Origin: Agromyces archimandritae | GTDB taxonomy: Bacteria > Actinomycetota > Actinomycetes > Actinomycetales > Microbacteriaceae | Assembly: GCF_018024495.1 (NCBI RefSeq) | Contig: NZ_CP071696.1 | Location: 806,001-870,000 of the forward strand | Length of the DNA stretch: 64,000 nucleotides | Direction of reading: 5' to 3' | In this document: positions 25,296-33,714 of the stretch, piece after piece | How positions within the stretch are numbered: position 1 is the stretch's first letter | Layout of the letters: each line of letters begins with the position of its first letter | Notes under the pieces: generated by a model | Databases searched by the model: none | Told to the model about the DNA's origin: nothing | Seen by the model: the letters and a program-made list of their open reading frames with translations, nothing else | Program-made: the position numbers and the translations under genes

Positions 25296-26600
25296 ATGAA
25301 GACCCACCGTCCGATCCGGTTGGCGGTCGGCGCCGTCGCGGCGATCGCCGCGCTCGCGCTCACCGGCTGCACCGGCGGCACCTCGTCCGACGACGGTTCG
25401 AAGCTGTCGATCTACATTGACAGCGACCCCTCGTCGATCGCCCTCTGGGACGGCCTCGTGGCCGGATACGCCGAGGCGAATCCCGACGTCGAGGTCACCG
25501 TCGAAACCCACCCCGCAGGCAGCGAGGGCGACAACCTCATCAAGACGCGCCTCTCCACCGGCGACATGAACGACCTGTTCTGGTACAACTCGGGTTCGCT
25601 CTTCCAGGCTCTGAATCCCGACGAGACGCTCACCCCGCTCGATGACGAGTCATGGGTCGGCTCGATCGACGACAACTTCACCACCGTCGTCTCGACCGAT
25701 GAAGCGCTTTACGGCGCACCGGTCGGCGCCTCGTTCGCCGGCGCCGTCGTCTACAACAAGGATGTCTTCGCCGATCTCGGCCTCGAGGTGCCCACCACCA
25801 TCGCCGAGTACAACGCGAACAACGACAAGATCAAGGCTGCCGGCATCGTCCCCGTGCTGCAGAGCTACAGCGACACCTGGACATCCCAGGTACCCGTGCT
25901 CGGCGACTTCTACAACGTGACCGCCGCCGAGCCGGAATGGGCCGACGACTACACCGCCGGCAAGGCCAGGTACTCCGACGCCCCCGCCATCGCCGGCTTC
26001 CAGTCGCTGCAGGACGCCTTCGACAAGGGCTGGCTGAACGAGGACTTCGCCTCCGCCACCTACGATGCGGTCATCAAGTCGCTCGTCGAGGGCACCGGCG
26101 CCCAGTACCCGATGCTCACCGGCAACGTCGCCGCTGCGATCGGCGAGAATTATCCCGAGGCCGACGCCTCGATCGGCGTATTCCCGATCCCCGGCCCCGA
26201 CGCCGACAGCAACGGTCTGACCGTGTGGATGCCGAACGGCGTCTACGTGCCCAAGACCACCACGGGAGCCCAGCTCGAGGCGGCGAAGGACTTCATCGAC
26301 TGGCTCGTCACCCCCGACAGCTGCGCGATCCAGGCCGAGTCCATCACGCTCGGCGGCCCCTTCGTGGTCGACGGTTGCGACGTGCCCGACACCGCTGCCT
26401 CGCTCGTGAACGACATGCAGCCCTTCTTCGACGACGGCAAGACCGGCCTCGCACTCGAGTTCCTCTCCCCTATCAAGGGACCGAGCCTCGAGCAGATCAC
26501 CGTGCAGGTCGGCTCCGGCATCTCCAGCGCAGCGGACGGCGCCGCCCTCTACGACCAGGACGTCGAGAAGCAGGCCCAGCAGCTCGGCCTCGACTGGTAA
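25296..26600 (+). CDS. Sugar ABC transporter substrate-binding lipoprotein
   Basis: A 434-residue extracellular solute-binding protein of family 1 (CUT1 systems). The signal peptide ends in the lipobox LTGC (Cys near residue 26). Mature-domain hallmarks include TRLSTGDMNDLFWYNSGSL, VVYNKDVFADLGLEVPTT and a conserved WMPNGVYVP. A GGAGGT-type site lies six bases before the ATG. It would capture an oligosaccharide outside the membrane and deliver it to the permeases at 26670 and 27590. The neighbouring rhamnosidases suggest a rhamnose-containing glycoside. Confidence 0.9.
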   Translation: MKTHRPIRLAVGAVAAIAALALTGCTGGTSSDDGSKLSIYIDSDPSSIALWDGLVAGYAEANPDVEVTVETHPAGSEGDNLIKTRLSTGDMNDLFWYNSGSLFQALNPDETLTPLDDESWVGSIDDNFTTVVSTDEALYGAPVGASFAGAVVYNKDVFADLGLEVPTTIAEYNANNDKIKAAGIVPVLQSYSDTWTSQVPVLGDFYNVTAAEPEWADDYTAGKARYSDAPAIAGFQSLQDAFDKGWLNEDFASATYDAVIKSLVEGTGAQYPMLTGNVAAAIGENYPEADASIGVFPIPGPDADSNGLTVWMPNGVYVPKTTTGAQLEAAKDFIDWLVTPDSCAIQAESITLGGPFVVDGCDVPDTAASLVNDMQPFFDDGKTGLALEFLSPIKGPSLEQITVQVGSGISSAADGAALYDQDVEKQAQQLGLDW

Positions 26601-26669
26601 CCAGTTCCGCCACCGATCGGGCGGCGGGGCCGGACGTACCGGCCTCGCCGCCCGAACACCGGGAGCCCC

Positions 26670-27593
26670 ATGACCACGACCACCCCCGCCGCCGCACGCA
26701 CGGACGCACCCGACCGGGCGCCCCGCCGCCCATCCAGGCCGAAAAGCCCCTATCCGCTGTGGTTCCACATCCCGGCCGGAGTGTTCTTCGTCGTCCTGTT
26801 CGCGATCCCGACCATCGCATCCTTCTACTTCGCCCTCACCCGCTGGACGCTCTTCGATGTCGAATTCATCGGCCTCGACAACTTCGTGCAGTTCTTCAAG
26901 GAACCCGCACTCGTGCAGGGCTTCGTCAACACCTTCGTCTACGCGTTCGTCACCTCGGGCGCCAAGGTCGTGCTCGGCCTGCTGCTCGCGGTATTGCTGA
27001 GCTCGCAGATCATCGGCCGCGGCTACCTCCGCTCCGTCGTCTTCTTCCCGGTGCTCGTGAGCACCATCGGCATCGGCATCACCTTCAAAGTGCTGCTCGA
27101 CCCGTTCGACGGTCTCGTCAACGTCGTGCTCGGGTGGTTCGGCATCGACGGCCCCGGCTGGCTCACCGACCCCCATCTCGCCCTCATGTCCGTCGCGGGC
27201 GTCGACATCTGGAAGGGCGTCGGCCTCGCCACCCTCATCTACATCGCCGGCATCGTCGCGATCCCGCAGGAGTACTACGAAGCCGCCCGCGTCGACGGCT
27301 CCTCTTCGTGGCAGCAGTTCCGCCACATCACCCTGCCGTTGGCCCGCCCCGCGACGGTCACCGTCGTGATCCTGTCGCTCATCGGCGGCCTGCGATCCTT
27401 CGACCTCATCTGGACGATGACGCGCGGCGGCCCCGGCTTCACGAGCGACGTCATCGCCTCCGTCATCTACAAGCAGTACCAGGCCGGGTTCTTCGGGCTG
27501 TCGACAGCAGGCAACGTCGTGCTCTTCGTGGTGATCGCCGCCGTCATCATCCCCCTGTCGTTCTGGCTCAACCGAAAGGGGAACGACCAGTGA
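26670..27593 (+). CDS. Sugar ABC transporter permease, MalF-like
   Basis: A 307-residue CUT1 permease with six hydrophobic helices after a Pro/Arg-rich cytoplasmic N-terminus. The EAA loop (EYYEAARVDGSSSWQQFRHI) contacts the ATPase. Its stop overlaps the next permease start (GTGA at 27590-27593). No ATPase gene is in this operon, so a shared MsiK-type ATPase encoded elsewhere is likely, as is common for actinobacterial CUT1 systems. Confidence 0.9.
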   Translation: MTTTTPAAARTDAPDRAPRRPSRPKSPYPLWFHIPAGVFFVVLFAIPTIASFYFALTRWTLFDVEFIGLDNFVQFFKEPALVQGFVNTFVYAFVTSGAKVVLGLLLAVLLSSQIIGRGYLRSVVFFPVLVSTIGIGITFKVLLDPFDGLVNVVLGWFGIDGPGWLTDPHLALMSVAGVDIWKGVGLATLIYIAGIVAIPQEYYEAARVDGSSSWQQFRHITLPLARPATVTVVILSLIGGLRSFDLIWTMTRGGPGFTSDVIASVIYKQYQAGFFGLSTAGNVVLFVVIAAVIIPLSFWLNRKGNDQ

Positions 27594-28432
27594 GCGAGCG
27601 CAAGCGCCACCGCCCGAAGGGCCTCTGGCTCGGCATCGTCTCGATCCTCGTCTCGATCGTCGTCTTTCTCGTGCCGTTCGCCTTCATCGTGCTGACGGCG
27701 GGCAAGACCCAGAAGGAGGCCTCGCTCCTCGAGTTCTCGTGGCCTTCCGAATGGGCGTTCTGGGACAACCTCGTCACCGTGATCCAGACGAGCGACTACG
27801 TGCTCGTGCGAGCCTTCGTCAACAGCACGATCCTCACCATCGTGAGCGTGGCGATCATGGTCGTGCTCGCCGCGATGGTCGGCTATGTGCTGCAGCGCCG
27901 CCGCTCGAAGTGGAACCCCGTCATCGACTTCTTCGTGCTCGCAGGTCTCATCATCCCGCCGGCCGTCGTCCCGACGATCTGGACGCTGCAGGGCCTCGGG
28001 CTCTACAAGACCCTGGCCGGCCTCATCGCCGTGCACGTGGCCTTCGGGTTGTCGTTCTGCATCCTGCTATTCAAGGCATTCGTCGGCACGATCCCCCGCG
28101 AACTCGATGAAGCCGCGCTCATCGACGGCGTAGGACCGGTGCGGTTGTTCTTCCAGGTGATCTTCCCGCTGCTTCGTTCGGTCATCGTGACCGTCATCGT
28201 GGTGCAGGCCGTCACCGTCTTCAACGACTTCACCTACGCCCTCTACTTCTTGCCCGGTCAGGAGAACGCGACCGTGCAGCTCACCCTCTACAACTTCCAG
28301 TCGCAGGGGCTCAGCCAGTGGAATCTGCTCTTCATGGACGTGCTGCTCATCACGATCCCGCCGCTGATCATGTATATCTTCTTCAATAAGCAGATCGTCG
28401 CGGGCATGACCTCGGGCGCGATCAAGGGCTGA
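27590..28432 (+). CDS. Sugar ABC transporter permease, MalG-like
   Basis: A 280-residue second CUT1 permease, GTG start coupled to the gene before. Six helices are visible, and the EAA loop is LDEAALIDGVGPVRLFFQVI. The C-terminus (YIFFNKQIVAGMTSGAIKG) is the classic MalG ending. It forms the heterodimeric channel with the protein at 26670. Confidence 0.92.
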   Translation: MSERKRHRPKGLWLGIVSILVSIVVFLVPFAFIVLTAGKTQKEASLLEFSWPSEWAFWDNLVTVIQTSDYVLVRAFVNSTILTIVSVAIMVVLAAMVGYVLQRRRSKWNPVIDFFVLAGLIIPPAVVPTIWTLQGLGLYKTLAGLIAVHVAFGLSFCILLFKAFVGTIPRELDEAALIDGVGPVRLFFQVIFPLLRSVIVTVIVVQAVTVFNDFTYALYFLPGQENATVQLTLYNFQSQGLSQWNLLFMDVLLITIPPLIMYIFFNKQIVAGMTSGAIKG

Positions 28433-28474
28433 CCCCGGCGCCGAGATGACCCCCGAGAGAGGAAGCACCCGATC

Positions 28475-29575
28475 GTGAACGCCAACGCGAGCCGACCGCC
28501 GACGCTGCGAGACGTGGCACGGCATGCGGGCGTGTCGATGGGGACGGTCTCGAACGTACTCAATCATCCCGCGAAGGTCAGCGAACAAACGATCGCCCGC
28601 GTGCGAGACGCCATCGACACGCTCGGTTTCGTGCGCGACGCCAACGCGAGCTCGCTCGCCGCGGGCGGCTCGCGCAGCATCGGGCTCGTCGTCATCAACC
28701 TCGGCAACTCGATGTTCGTCGACGTCGCCCGAGGCGCCCAGACCGCTGCCCACACGGCCGGGCTCAACCTGCTGCTCGCCGGCAGCGAGGACAGCTTCGC
28801 GGTGCAGGGTGCGAATGTCGACTCGTTCAACGAGGCCCGCGTGCAGGGCCTGCTGCTCGCGCCGCTGCAGGACTCCTCCTCGCAGACCCGGCGGATGACC
28901 CAACGGGGCCGCCCGGTCGTCATCGTCAACTACGACGCGAGCAGCGACCCCGTGTGCTGCGTCGTCGTCGACAACGAACAGGTCGGCTATCTCGCTGCGA
29001 AGCACCTGCTCGACTCCGGATGCGAGCGCATCGCCTTCCTCGGCGGCGAAGACGAGAAGTTCCAGCCCGTCCGGCTGCGCCGGAGGGGCGTCCGCCGTGC
29101 GATGGCCGAGGCCGGCCGGCCGGTCGCTTTCGAAGAGATCGCCGTCGACGAGCTGACGGATGCCGCCGGGGCCCGCGCCGCGGACGCCGTCGCGGCACGC
29201 AGCCCCGGCATGCGCCCCGACGGCGTGGTTGCCGTCACCGACACGGTCGCGGTGGGTTTCATCGAACGCGCACTCGATCTCGGAATCGACGTACCCGGTC
29301 AGATCGCGGTGATGGGCTGCGACCGCAACACCTCCGCGCCCGACTGCCGGGTGCCGCTCTCGAGCGTCGCCATGCAGGGCTACGAGATGGGCACCGCGGC
29401 CATGCGCCTGCTGCTCGACGAGATCGCGCACACGCCGAACCACGTGCATCAGCGCGTCGTGCTCGCCCCGTCGCTCGTGGTGCGGGCTTCGACGGCCGGG
29501 TTCCGGGGCGGGGCTGCGGACTCGCACGGAACCGCCTCGGAAGACGATTCCAGTGAGGTCGTGAACGCGGGCTGA
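28475..29575 (+). CDS. LacI-family transcriptional regulator of the rhamnoside locus
   Basis: A 366-residue LacI/GalR regulator starting with GTG after GAGAGAGGAAG. The DNA-binding HTH with hinge is TLRDVARHAGVSMGTVSNVL (residues 9-28), and the periplasmic-binding-like effector domain follows (IGLVVINLGNSMFVDVARGA, AFLGGEDEKF, VAVTDTVAVGFI). It sits last in the transporter operon and probably represses both divergent promoters through the operators at 25024 and 25226, released by an imported sugar. The C-terminal 25 residues are an unusual acidic, Ser-rich extension. Confidence 0.9.
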   Translation: MNANASRPPTLRDVARHAGVSMGTVSNVLNHPAKVSEQTIARVRDAIDTLGFVRDANASSLAAGGSRSIGLVVINLGNSMFVDVARGAQTAAHTAGLNLLLAGSEDSFAVQGANVDSFNEARVQGLLLAPLQDSSSQTRRMTQRGRPVVIVNYDASSDPVCCVVVDNEQVGYLAAKHLLDSGCERIAFLGGEDEKFQPVRLRRRGVRRAMAEAGRPVAFEEIAVDELTDAAGARAADAVAARSPGMRPDGVVAVTDTVAVGFIERALDLGIDVPGQIAVMGCDRNTSAPDCRVPLSSVAMQGYEMGTAAMRLLLDEIAHTPNHVHQRVVLAPSLVVRASTAGFRGGAADSHGTASEDDSSEVVNAG

Positions 29576-29586
29576 GCGCGCGCCGC

Positions 29587-29856
29587 TCAGCTGGTGCCGG
29601 CGGGCACCGAGCTCATGCCGACGATGATCACGGCGAAGATCACCCAGAGCACGATGGCGGCGACGACGATCCAGCCGATGATGACCGCGGCGAGCGCGAG
29701 GCCGCGGCCGCCCTCACCGGTTCGCTTGATCTGCGAGAGGGCGATGTACCCGGCGATGAGGCCGAAGATCGCCCCGAACCACACGAGGATGATCGAGGCG
29801 ACCGCCCAGGCGTTGGTGGTGCGGGCCGGCGGTGCGGCAGGTGCGGGATTCGACAT
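29587..29856 (-). CDS. Small DUF4190-like two-helix membrane protein
   Basis: An 89-residue membrane protein. Two hydrophobic helices (AVASIILVWFGAIFGLIAGY and LALAAVIIGWIVVAAIVLWV) flank the cytoplasmic loop ALSQIKRTGEGGRG, the DUF4190 pattern. The ATG at 29856 (MSNPAPAAPP) is preferred over a longer upstream frame. It is convergent with the LacI gene with an 11-base gap. Function unknown. Confidence 0.75.
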   Translation of the reverse strand: MSNPAPAAPPARTTNAWAVASIILVWFGAIFGLIAGYIALSQIKRTGEGGRGLALAAVIIGWIVVAAIVLWVIFAVIIVGMSSVPAGTS

Positions 29857-29982
29857 ACTCGCAGGGTATCGCCCGGCATCCGCACCCGACGCGGAAACGA
29901 GCCCCGGCGCGCCGCAGCGCGCGCCGGATTCCGCAGTACTCCTCACGAATCCGCGGGTCGAACGCCCGCCCGGCTCCGCGAC

Positions 29983-32046
29983 TCAGCCGGCCTTCGGGCG
30001 TCGTCGCCGCAGAGCCGCCAGCGCCGCGCCGGCGATCACCGCGAGCAACGCGGCGGCACCCGGGCCGGCGAGCTCGAAGCCCGCGCTCGCGAGCGTGTCG
30101 TCACCGGGAGCCGGCGTCGGCGTCGGCACGGGCGTCGGCGGCACCGGCGTCGGCGTCGGCGTGGGCGTGTCTTCGGGCCGCACGGACGCGCCGTCCTCGG
30201 CGCTGACCGGATCGAGGCCGCCGCCGGGGGTGCCCGTCGCGACCGCCCGGCTCTCGAGCGGCACCGTCACGGCGACGGGGTAGGCGAGCACGAGCTGCTC
30301 GCCCGGCGCCAGCGCCGCCGTCGACCCCGACACGACCGTCAGCTCGGCATCCGTCACCCCGAGCCCGTCGTCGACGAGCTCGACGGGCGAGAGCATCGTC
30401 TCGCCCGGATTGCCCACGTGGTAGCAGAAGACCGCCGGCGCGCCGCTCGCGACGACCAGCTCGTCCTCGCCCGGCCCGGCGGCGCAGGCCGCGGGGTCGT
30501 CGCCCGCGACGACCGAGACGGCGAGGGAGACGGCCGGGGTCGGCGACGGCGGCGCGAGGCGCACCTCGGCGTCGTTCTCGTCTCCCACGGGGTCGAGGTC
30601 GGGCAGCGGGTCGCCGTTCGCGTCGGAGGGGACGCCCGTCGCGGTCGCGGTGTTGACGAGGTCGGCGTCCGGCGTCGCTACGTAGCCGAAGACGAGTTCG
30701 CCGCCGGGCGGCAGCGGCACCGTGTCGTCGCCGGCGACGAGCACCGCGTCATCCTGGTCGATGCCGAGATCGACGTCGTCGAGCCCGACCGGGAAGAGGT
30801 GGGTGTCACCGGCATCCACGATGCGGAAGCAATACGTGACCGGCTCGCCCGCTTCGACGACGACGAGCTCGTCGGTGCCCTCGACGCCGGGGCAGGCGCT
30901 CGGGTCGTCGCCCGCGAGCACGGTCTTCTCGAGCAGGATGCCGGGCTCCGCCGGCTGCGCCGGAACCGGGACGAGGAGGACGCCCGCGCCCGCCCACGCG
31001 CCCGACTCCGGGATGGCGGCGCCGCCTCCCCCGTCGCGGGGCGACTCGAGCTGGATCGCCGTCCACGTCGACCCGGCGGGGACGACGATCCCGAGCTGCA
31101 CGAGCGCCCACTGCGGCCCGACGTGCCCGCCCGAGTACCCCACGACGGGGAACGTCACCTGCGGCGGGTCGCAGGACTGCATCGGCGGCGTGAAGGGGCG
31201 CACGACGCTCTCGACTGCGCCCCATACCGGATTCGGGACGCCGTCGGCACTCACGAGCGCGTCCGCGGCCTGCGGCGCCGTGCCGCTGCCCGTTGCCGTC
31301 CAGATCGAACTCACCCGGCACGCCGTCGTATCGTGCTGCGCACCGCCGTGCGCGAGCTGCAGGGTCACCGTCGCGTCCTCGGCCAGCGGGTAGCCCCAGT
31401 CGTAGACGATGGTCGACGTCGTCGGGTTCGGGGCTCCGGCTCCGCCGAAGAAGTAGTCCGCGCCCGACTTCCAGAGCACGCGGGATGGCGTCGCGCAGGG
31501 CGAGGTGTCGTAGAGCACGGTGACGGTGGCACCCCACCAGACGTTCTCGCCGGGCAGGCCGACGTCGGGCGGCGTGAGCGTGACCCTGTATGCGCCGGGG
31601 TCGCCGTCGCCGAAGAGCTCGGTGACGTCGGCGAGGTAGCCGTGGGCGAACGAGGGCATGCCGGGCAGCCCGGTGGGGTCGCGTTCGACGAGGGTGCCCG
31701 GCACGGCCGGATCCGACAGCGTGCCGCCGGGGCCGGCGACGCCGACACCGAGGGTGGTCGCCGCCGGGTCGGGCATCCAGACGCCGGCCCATTCGACGAC
31801 CGCCGTCACGACGGGTCCCTCCACGTCGAGGTCGAAGGCGGATGGGCTGCCGGAGATGCTGCGGTAGAAACCCGAGGCACCCGATGCGACGCCGTAGCAG
31901 CCGTCGGGCACCGAGACGACGTCCTCCGCCCCTGCGGCGGGTCCCGGTTGGGGCACGAGCGCGAGTCCGGCGGCGGCCAGCAGTGCAGCCCCGATCATGG
32001 CGACCCGGCGGATGCCGGCGCGTTCCCTCGCGATGCTCGGCTCCAT
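29983..32046 (-). CDS. Secreted, C-terminally anchored surface protein with duplicated domain
   Basis: A 687-residue exported protein. The signal peptide (RVAMIGAALLAAAGLALVPQ, then PGPAAGAED) is followed by a beta-rich domain of about 340 residues. Two related modules of about 100 residues come next, each starting DDPxAC and containing an ELVV.(A/S)G.P...CY/F pattern. A Thr-Pro repeat stalk (TPTPTPTPVPPTPVP) precedes a C-terminal hydrophobic helix and an RRRRPKAG tail. Just before that helix lies TLASAGFELAG, which has the position of an LAxTG sorting signal with Ala in place of Thr. It is probably a wall- or membrane-anchored adhesin-like protein. Confidence 0.7.
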   Translation of the reverse strand: MEPSIARERAGIRRVAMIGAALLAAAGLALVPQPGPAAGAEDVVSVPDGCYGVASGASGFYRSISGSPSAFDLDVEGPVVTAVVEWAGVWMPDPAATTLGVGVAGPGGTLSDPAVPGTLVERDPTGLPGMPSFAHGYLADVTELFGDGDPGAYRVTLTPPDVGLPGENVWWGATVTVLYDTSPCATPSRVLWKSGADYFFGGAGAPNPTTSTIVYDWGYPLAEDATVTLQLAHGGAQHDTTACRVSSIWTATGSGTAPQAADALVSADGVPNPVWGAVESVVRPFTPPMQSCDPPQVTFPVVGYSGGHVGPQWALVQLGIVVPAGSTWTAIQLESPRDGGGGAAIPESGAWAGAGVLLVPVPAQPAEPGILLEKTVLAGDDPSACPGVEGTDELVVVEAGEPVTYCFRIVDAGDTHLFPVGLDDVDLGIDQDDAVLVAGDDTVPLPPGGELVFGYVATPDADLVNTATATGVPSDANGDPLPDLDPVGDENDAEVRLAPPSPTPAVSLAVSVVAGDDPAACAAGPGEDELVVASGAPAVFCYHVGNPGETMLSPVELVDDGLGVTDAELTVVSGSTAALAPGEQLVLAYPVAVTVPLESRAVATGTPGGGLDPVSAEDGASVRPEDTPTPTPTPVPPTPVPTPTPAPGDDTLASAGFELAGPGAAALLAVIAGAALAALRRRRPKAG

Positions 32047-32164
32047 CAGGCGACCTCCCCCGTCGTCGCGAGTCAGGCTATCGGAATCCGGCCTTCGTAC
32101 GCACCGGCCACGGCGACACTGCGGTGATGCGCGCCACAGGGCGCGTCGGGTTCCGCGATACGCC

Positions 32165-32476
32165 TCAGCCGGCCTGCACGTCCACGAGGCGGATGTCGAC
32201 GGACTCGACCCACACCGGCTGCCCCTCGAATGCCGCAGCCCGCTCCGGCGAGGTCATGTACGTCTCCTCGAGGGCGCGGAACGCCTCGGCGTCGCCCGGG
32301 GCGCTCACCGCCCACACGAACTCGCGGGTCTCGGGAATGGAGTAGGCGAACTCGATCGCGAAGCCCATCTTGGGGCGCACCTTCGGCATCCACTCGTGCC
32401 ACCATTCGACGAACCGCTCGTAGAGACCCTCGTTGATGACGTATCGGCGCAGTTGCACGGTTTTCACGAGCCCCAT
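32165..32476 (-). CDS. NIPSNAP-family small protein
   Basis: A 103-residue cytoplasmic protein from ATG 32476 (GLVKTVQLRRYVINEG). The pattern LRRYVI, FVEWWHEWMPKVRPKMGF and REFVWAVSAPGDAEAFRALE matches the NIPSNAP ferredoxin-like fold. No clear Shine-Dalgarno is present. It is divergent from the AraC gene at 32595 and, by position, may belong to the amine island, where similar small proteins often accompany oxidoreductases. Role unknown. Confidence 0.7.
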   Translation of the reverse strand: MGLVKTVQLRRYVINEGLYERFVEWWHEWMPKVRPKMGFAIEFAYSIPETREFVWAVSAPGDAEAFRALEETYMTSPERAAAFEGQPVWVESVDIRLVDVQAG

Positions 32477-32594
32477 TCTGCACGAGGCGCCGCCCGCGCG
32501 ACACCCGCCCGAAACACTCCGAAGGGAGACTGATAGGATCCCGCACACGGATCGTCAACAGCGTCGTCGCGCTCCGAGAACCCGAGGTGAGCAC

Positions 32595-33548
32595 ATGTCC
32601 GTCGCATCCCAGCCGCCGAACCCCCTGCAGATCAGCACCGCACGCGACCTGCCCTCGTTCAGCGCCGCCGTCTCCGACTCCTTCGTGCCGTTGCGCGTCA
32701 CGAGCGATCGCGCCGAACGGTTCCGCGGCGTCATCCGCCAGGCCGCCGTCGACGAGGTCCACGTCGACGAGGTGCGCGCCACCGGCCACGTCGTCGAACG
32801 CACCCCCGAACTCATCCACCGCGGCGACCGCCCCTACTTCAAACTCAGCCTCATGCTCGCCGGCACCGGCATGCTCATCCAGGACGGCCGCGAAGCCGCC
32901 CTCCGACCCGGCGACCTCGCCGTCTACGACACGAACCGCCCCTACACCCTCGTCTTCGACGAGGAGTTCCGCACGATGGTCGTGATGTTCCCGCAACGCC
33001 TCCTCGAACTGCCCGCCGACGCCGTCGGCCAGCTCACCGCCGTGCGCATCGCCGGCGACGCCGGGCTCGGCACCCTCGTCGTGCCCTACCTCACCCAGCT
33101 CGCCGGCAACCTCGAACAGCTCTCCGGCTCGACGGGGGTGCGGCTCACCCAGTCGGCCCTCGACCTCGTCACCACGCTCTTCGCCCGCGAACTCGACCTC
33201 GACCGCACCGCCGCCGACCCCCACCAGGCCCTCATGCAACGCATCCGCGCCCACATCGACGAGCACCTCGCCTCGTCCGAGCTGGGCCCGGCATCCATCG
33301 CCGCCGCCCACTTCATCTCGACCCGGCACCTGCACGGGCTCTTCCAGGCGCAGGGCACGACCGTGTCGACGTGGATCCGCACCCGCCGCCTCGAACGCTG
33401 CCGCCGCGACCTCATGAACCCCGCCTACGCCGACCGCTCGGTCGCGGCCATCGCCGCCCGCTGGGGCTTCGTCGACGCGGCGCACTTCAGCCGCGCGTTC
33501 AAGGCGCACTACGGGCACGCGCCGAGCGAGGTGCGGGCGGGCTCCTGA
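32595..33548 (+). CDS. AraC-family regulator, FeaR-like
   Basis: A 317-residue AraC/XylS activator. The N-terminal 180 residues form a cupin-type ligand domain of the kind found in FeaR (RAERFRGVIRQAAVDEVHVD, LVYDT-like AVYDTNRPYTLVFD). The C-terminal 100 residues hold two HTH motifs (ASIAAAHFISTRHLHGLFQA and VAAIAARWGFVDAAHFSRAF). GAGGTGAG lies four bases before ATG 32595. FeaR activates the amine oxidase and aldehyde dehydrogenase of phenylethylamine use in E. coli. Both enzyme types occur downstream here. The direct repeats at 33583, 43192, 43957 and 54205 are its likely targets. Confidence 0.85.
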   Translation: MSVASQPPNPLQISTARDLPSFSAAVSDSFVPLRVTSDRAERFRGVIRQAAVDEVHVDEVRATGHVVERTPELIHRGDRPYFKLSLMLAGTGMLIQDGREAALRPGDLAVYDTNRPYTLVFDEEFRTMVVMFPQRLLELPADAVGQLTAVRIAGDAGLGTLVVPYLTQLAGNLEQLSGSTGVRLTQSALDLVTTLFARELDLDRTAADPHQALMQRIRAHIDEHLASSELGPASIAAAHFISTRHLHGLFQAQGTTVSTWIRTRRLERCRRDLMNPAYADRSVAAIAARWGFVDAAHFSRAFKAHYGHAPSEVRAGS

Positions 33549-33582
33549 GCCCCGACGGCACCCCCCGAACGTTCCACGGGCA

Positions 33583-33619
33583 TTGACCGCCCCGGCACAG
33601 CGGTTGACTCGCGCGGCAC
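33583..33619 (+). promoter_or_regulatory. Tandem AraC-type operator upstream of alcohol dehydrogenase
   Basis: TTGACCGCCCCGGCAC (33583-33598) and TTGACTCGCGCGGCAC (33604-33619) are direct repeats exactly 21 bp apart, two helical turns, as expected for an AraC dimer. The same motif in opposite orientation lies before the amine oxidase and aldehyde dehydrogenase genes. Here it points away from the downstream gene, and no GAGAMT box follows at 21 nt. Confidence 0.7.
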
Positions 33620-33714
33620 GAAGACCGCCCAGCCTTGAAGGCGGATCGGCGCCGGTCGCAGCATGGCTCCACCGCACCCGCATCGAGGCGGGCGCATCGG
33701 ATCCGAGGAGCCGC

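Noticed and set aside
32543..32558. GCACACGGATCGTCAA upstream of the AraC gene as a fifth operator half-site
   Set aside because: Only nine of sixteen positions match and no second copy lies 21 bp away on the upstream side, so autoregulation through this box is not supported.
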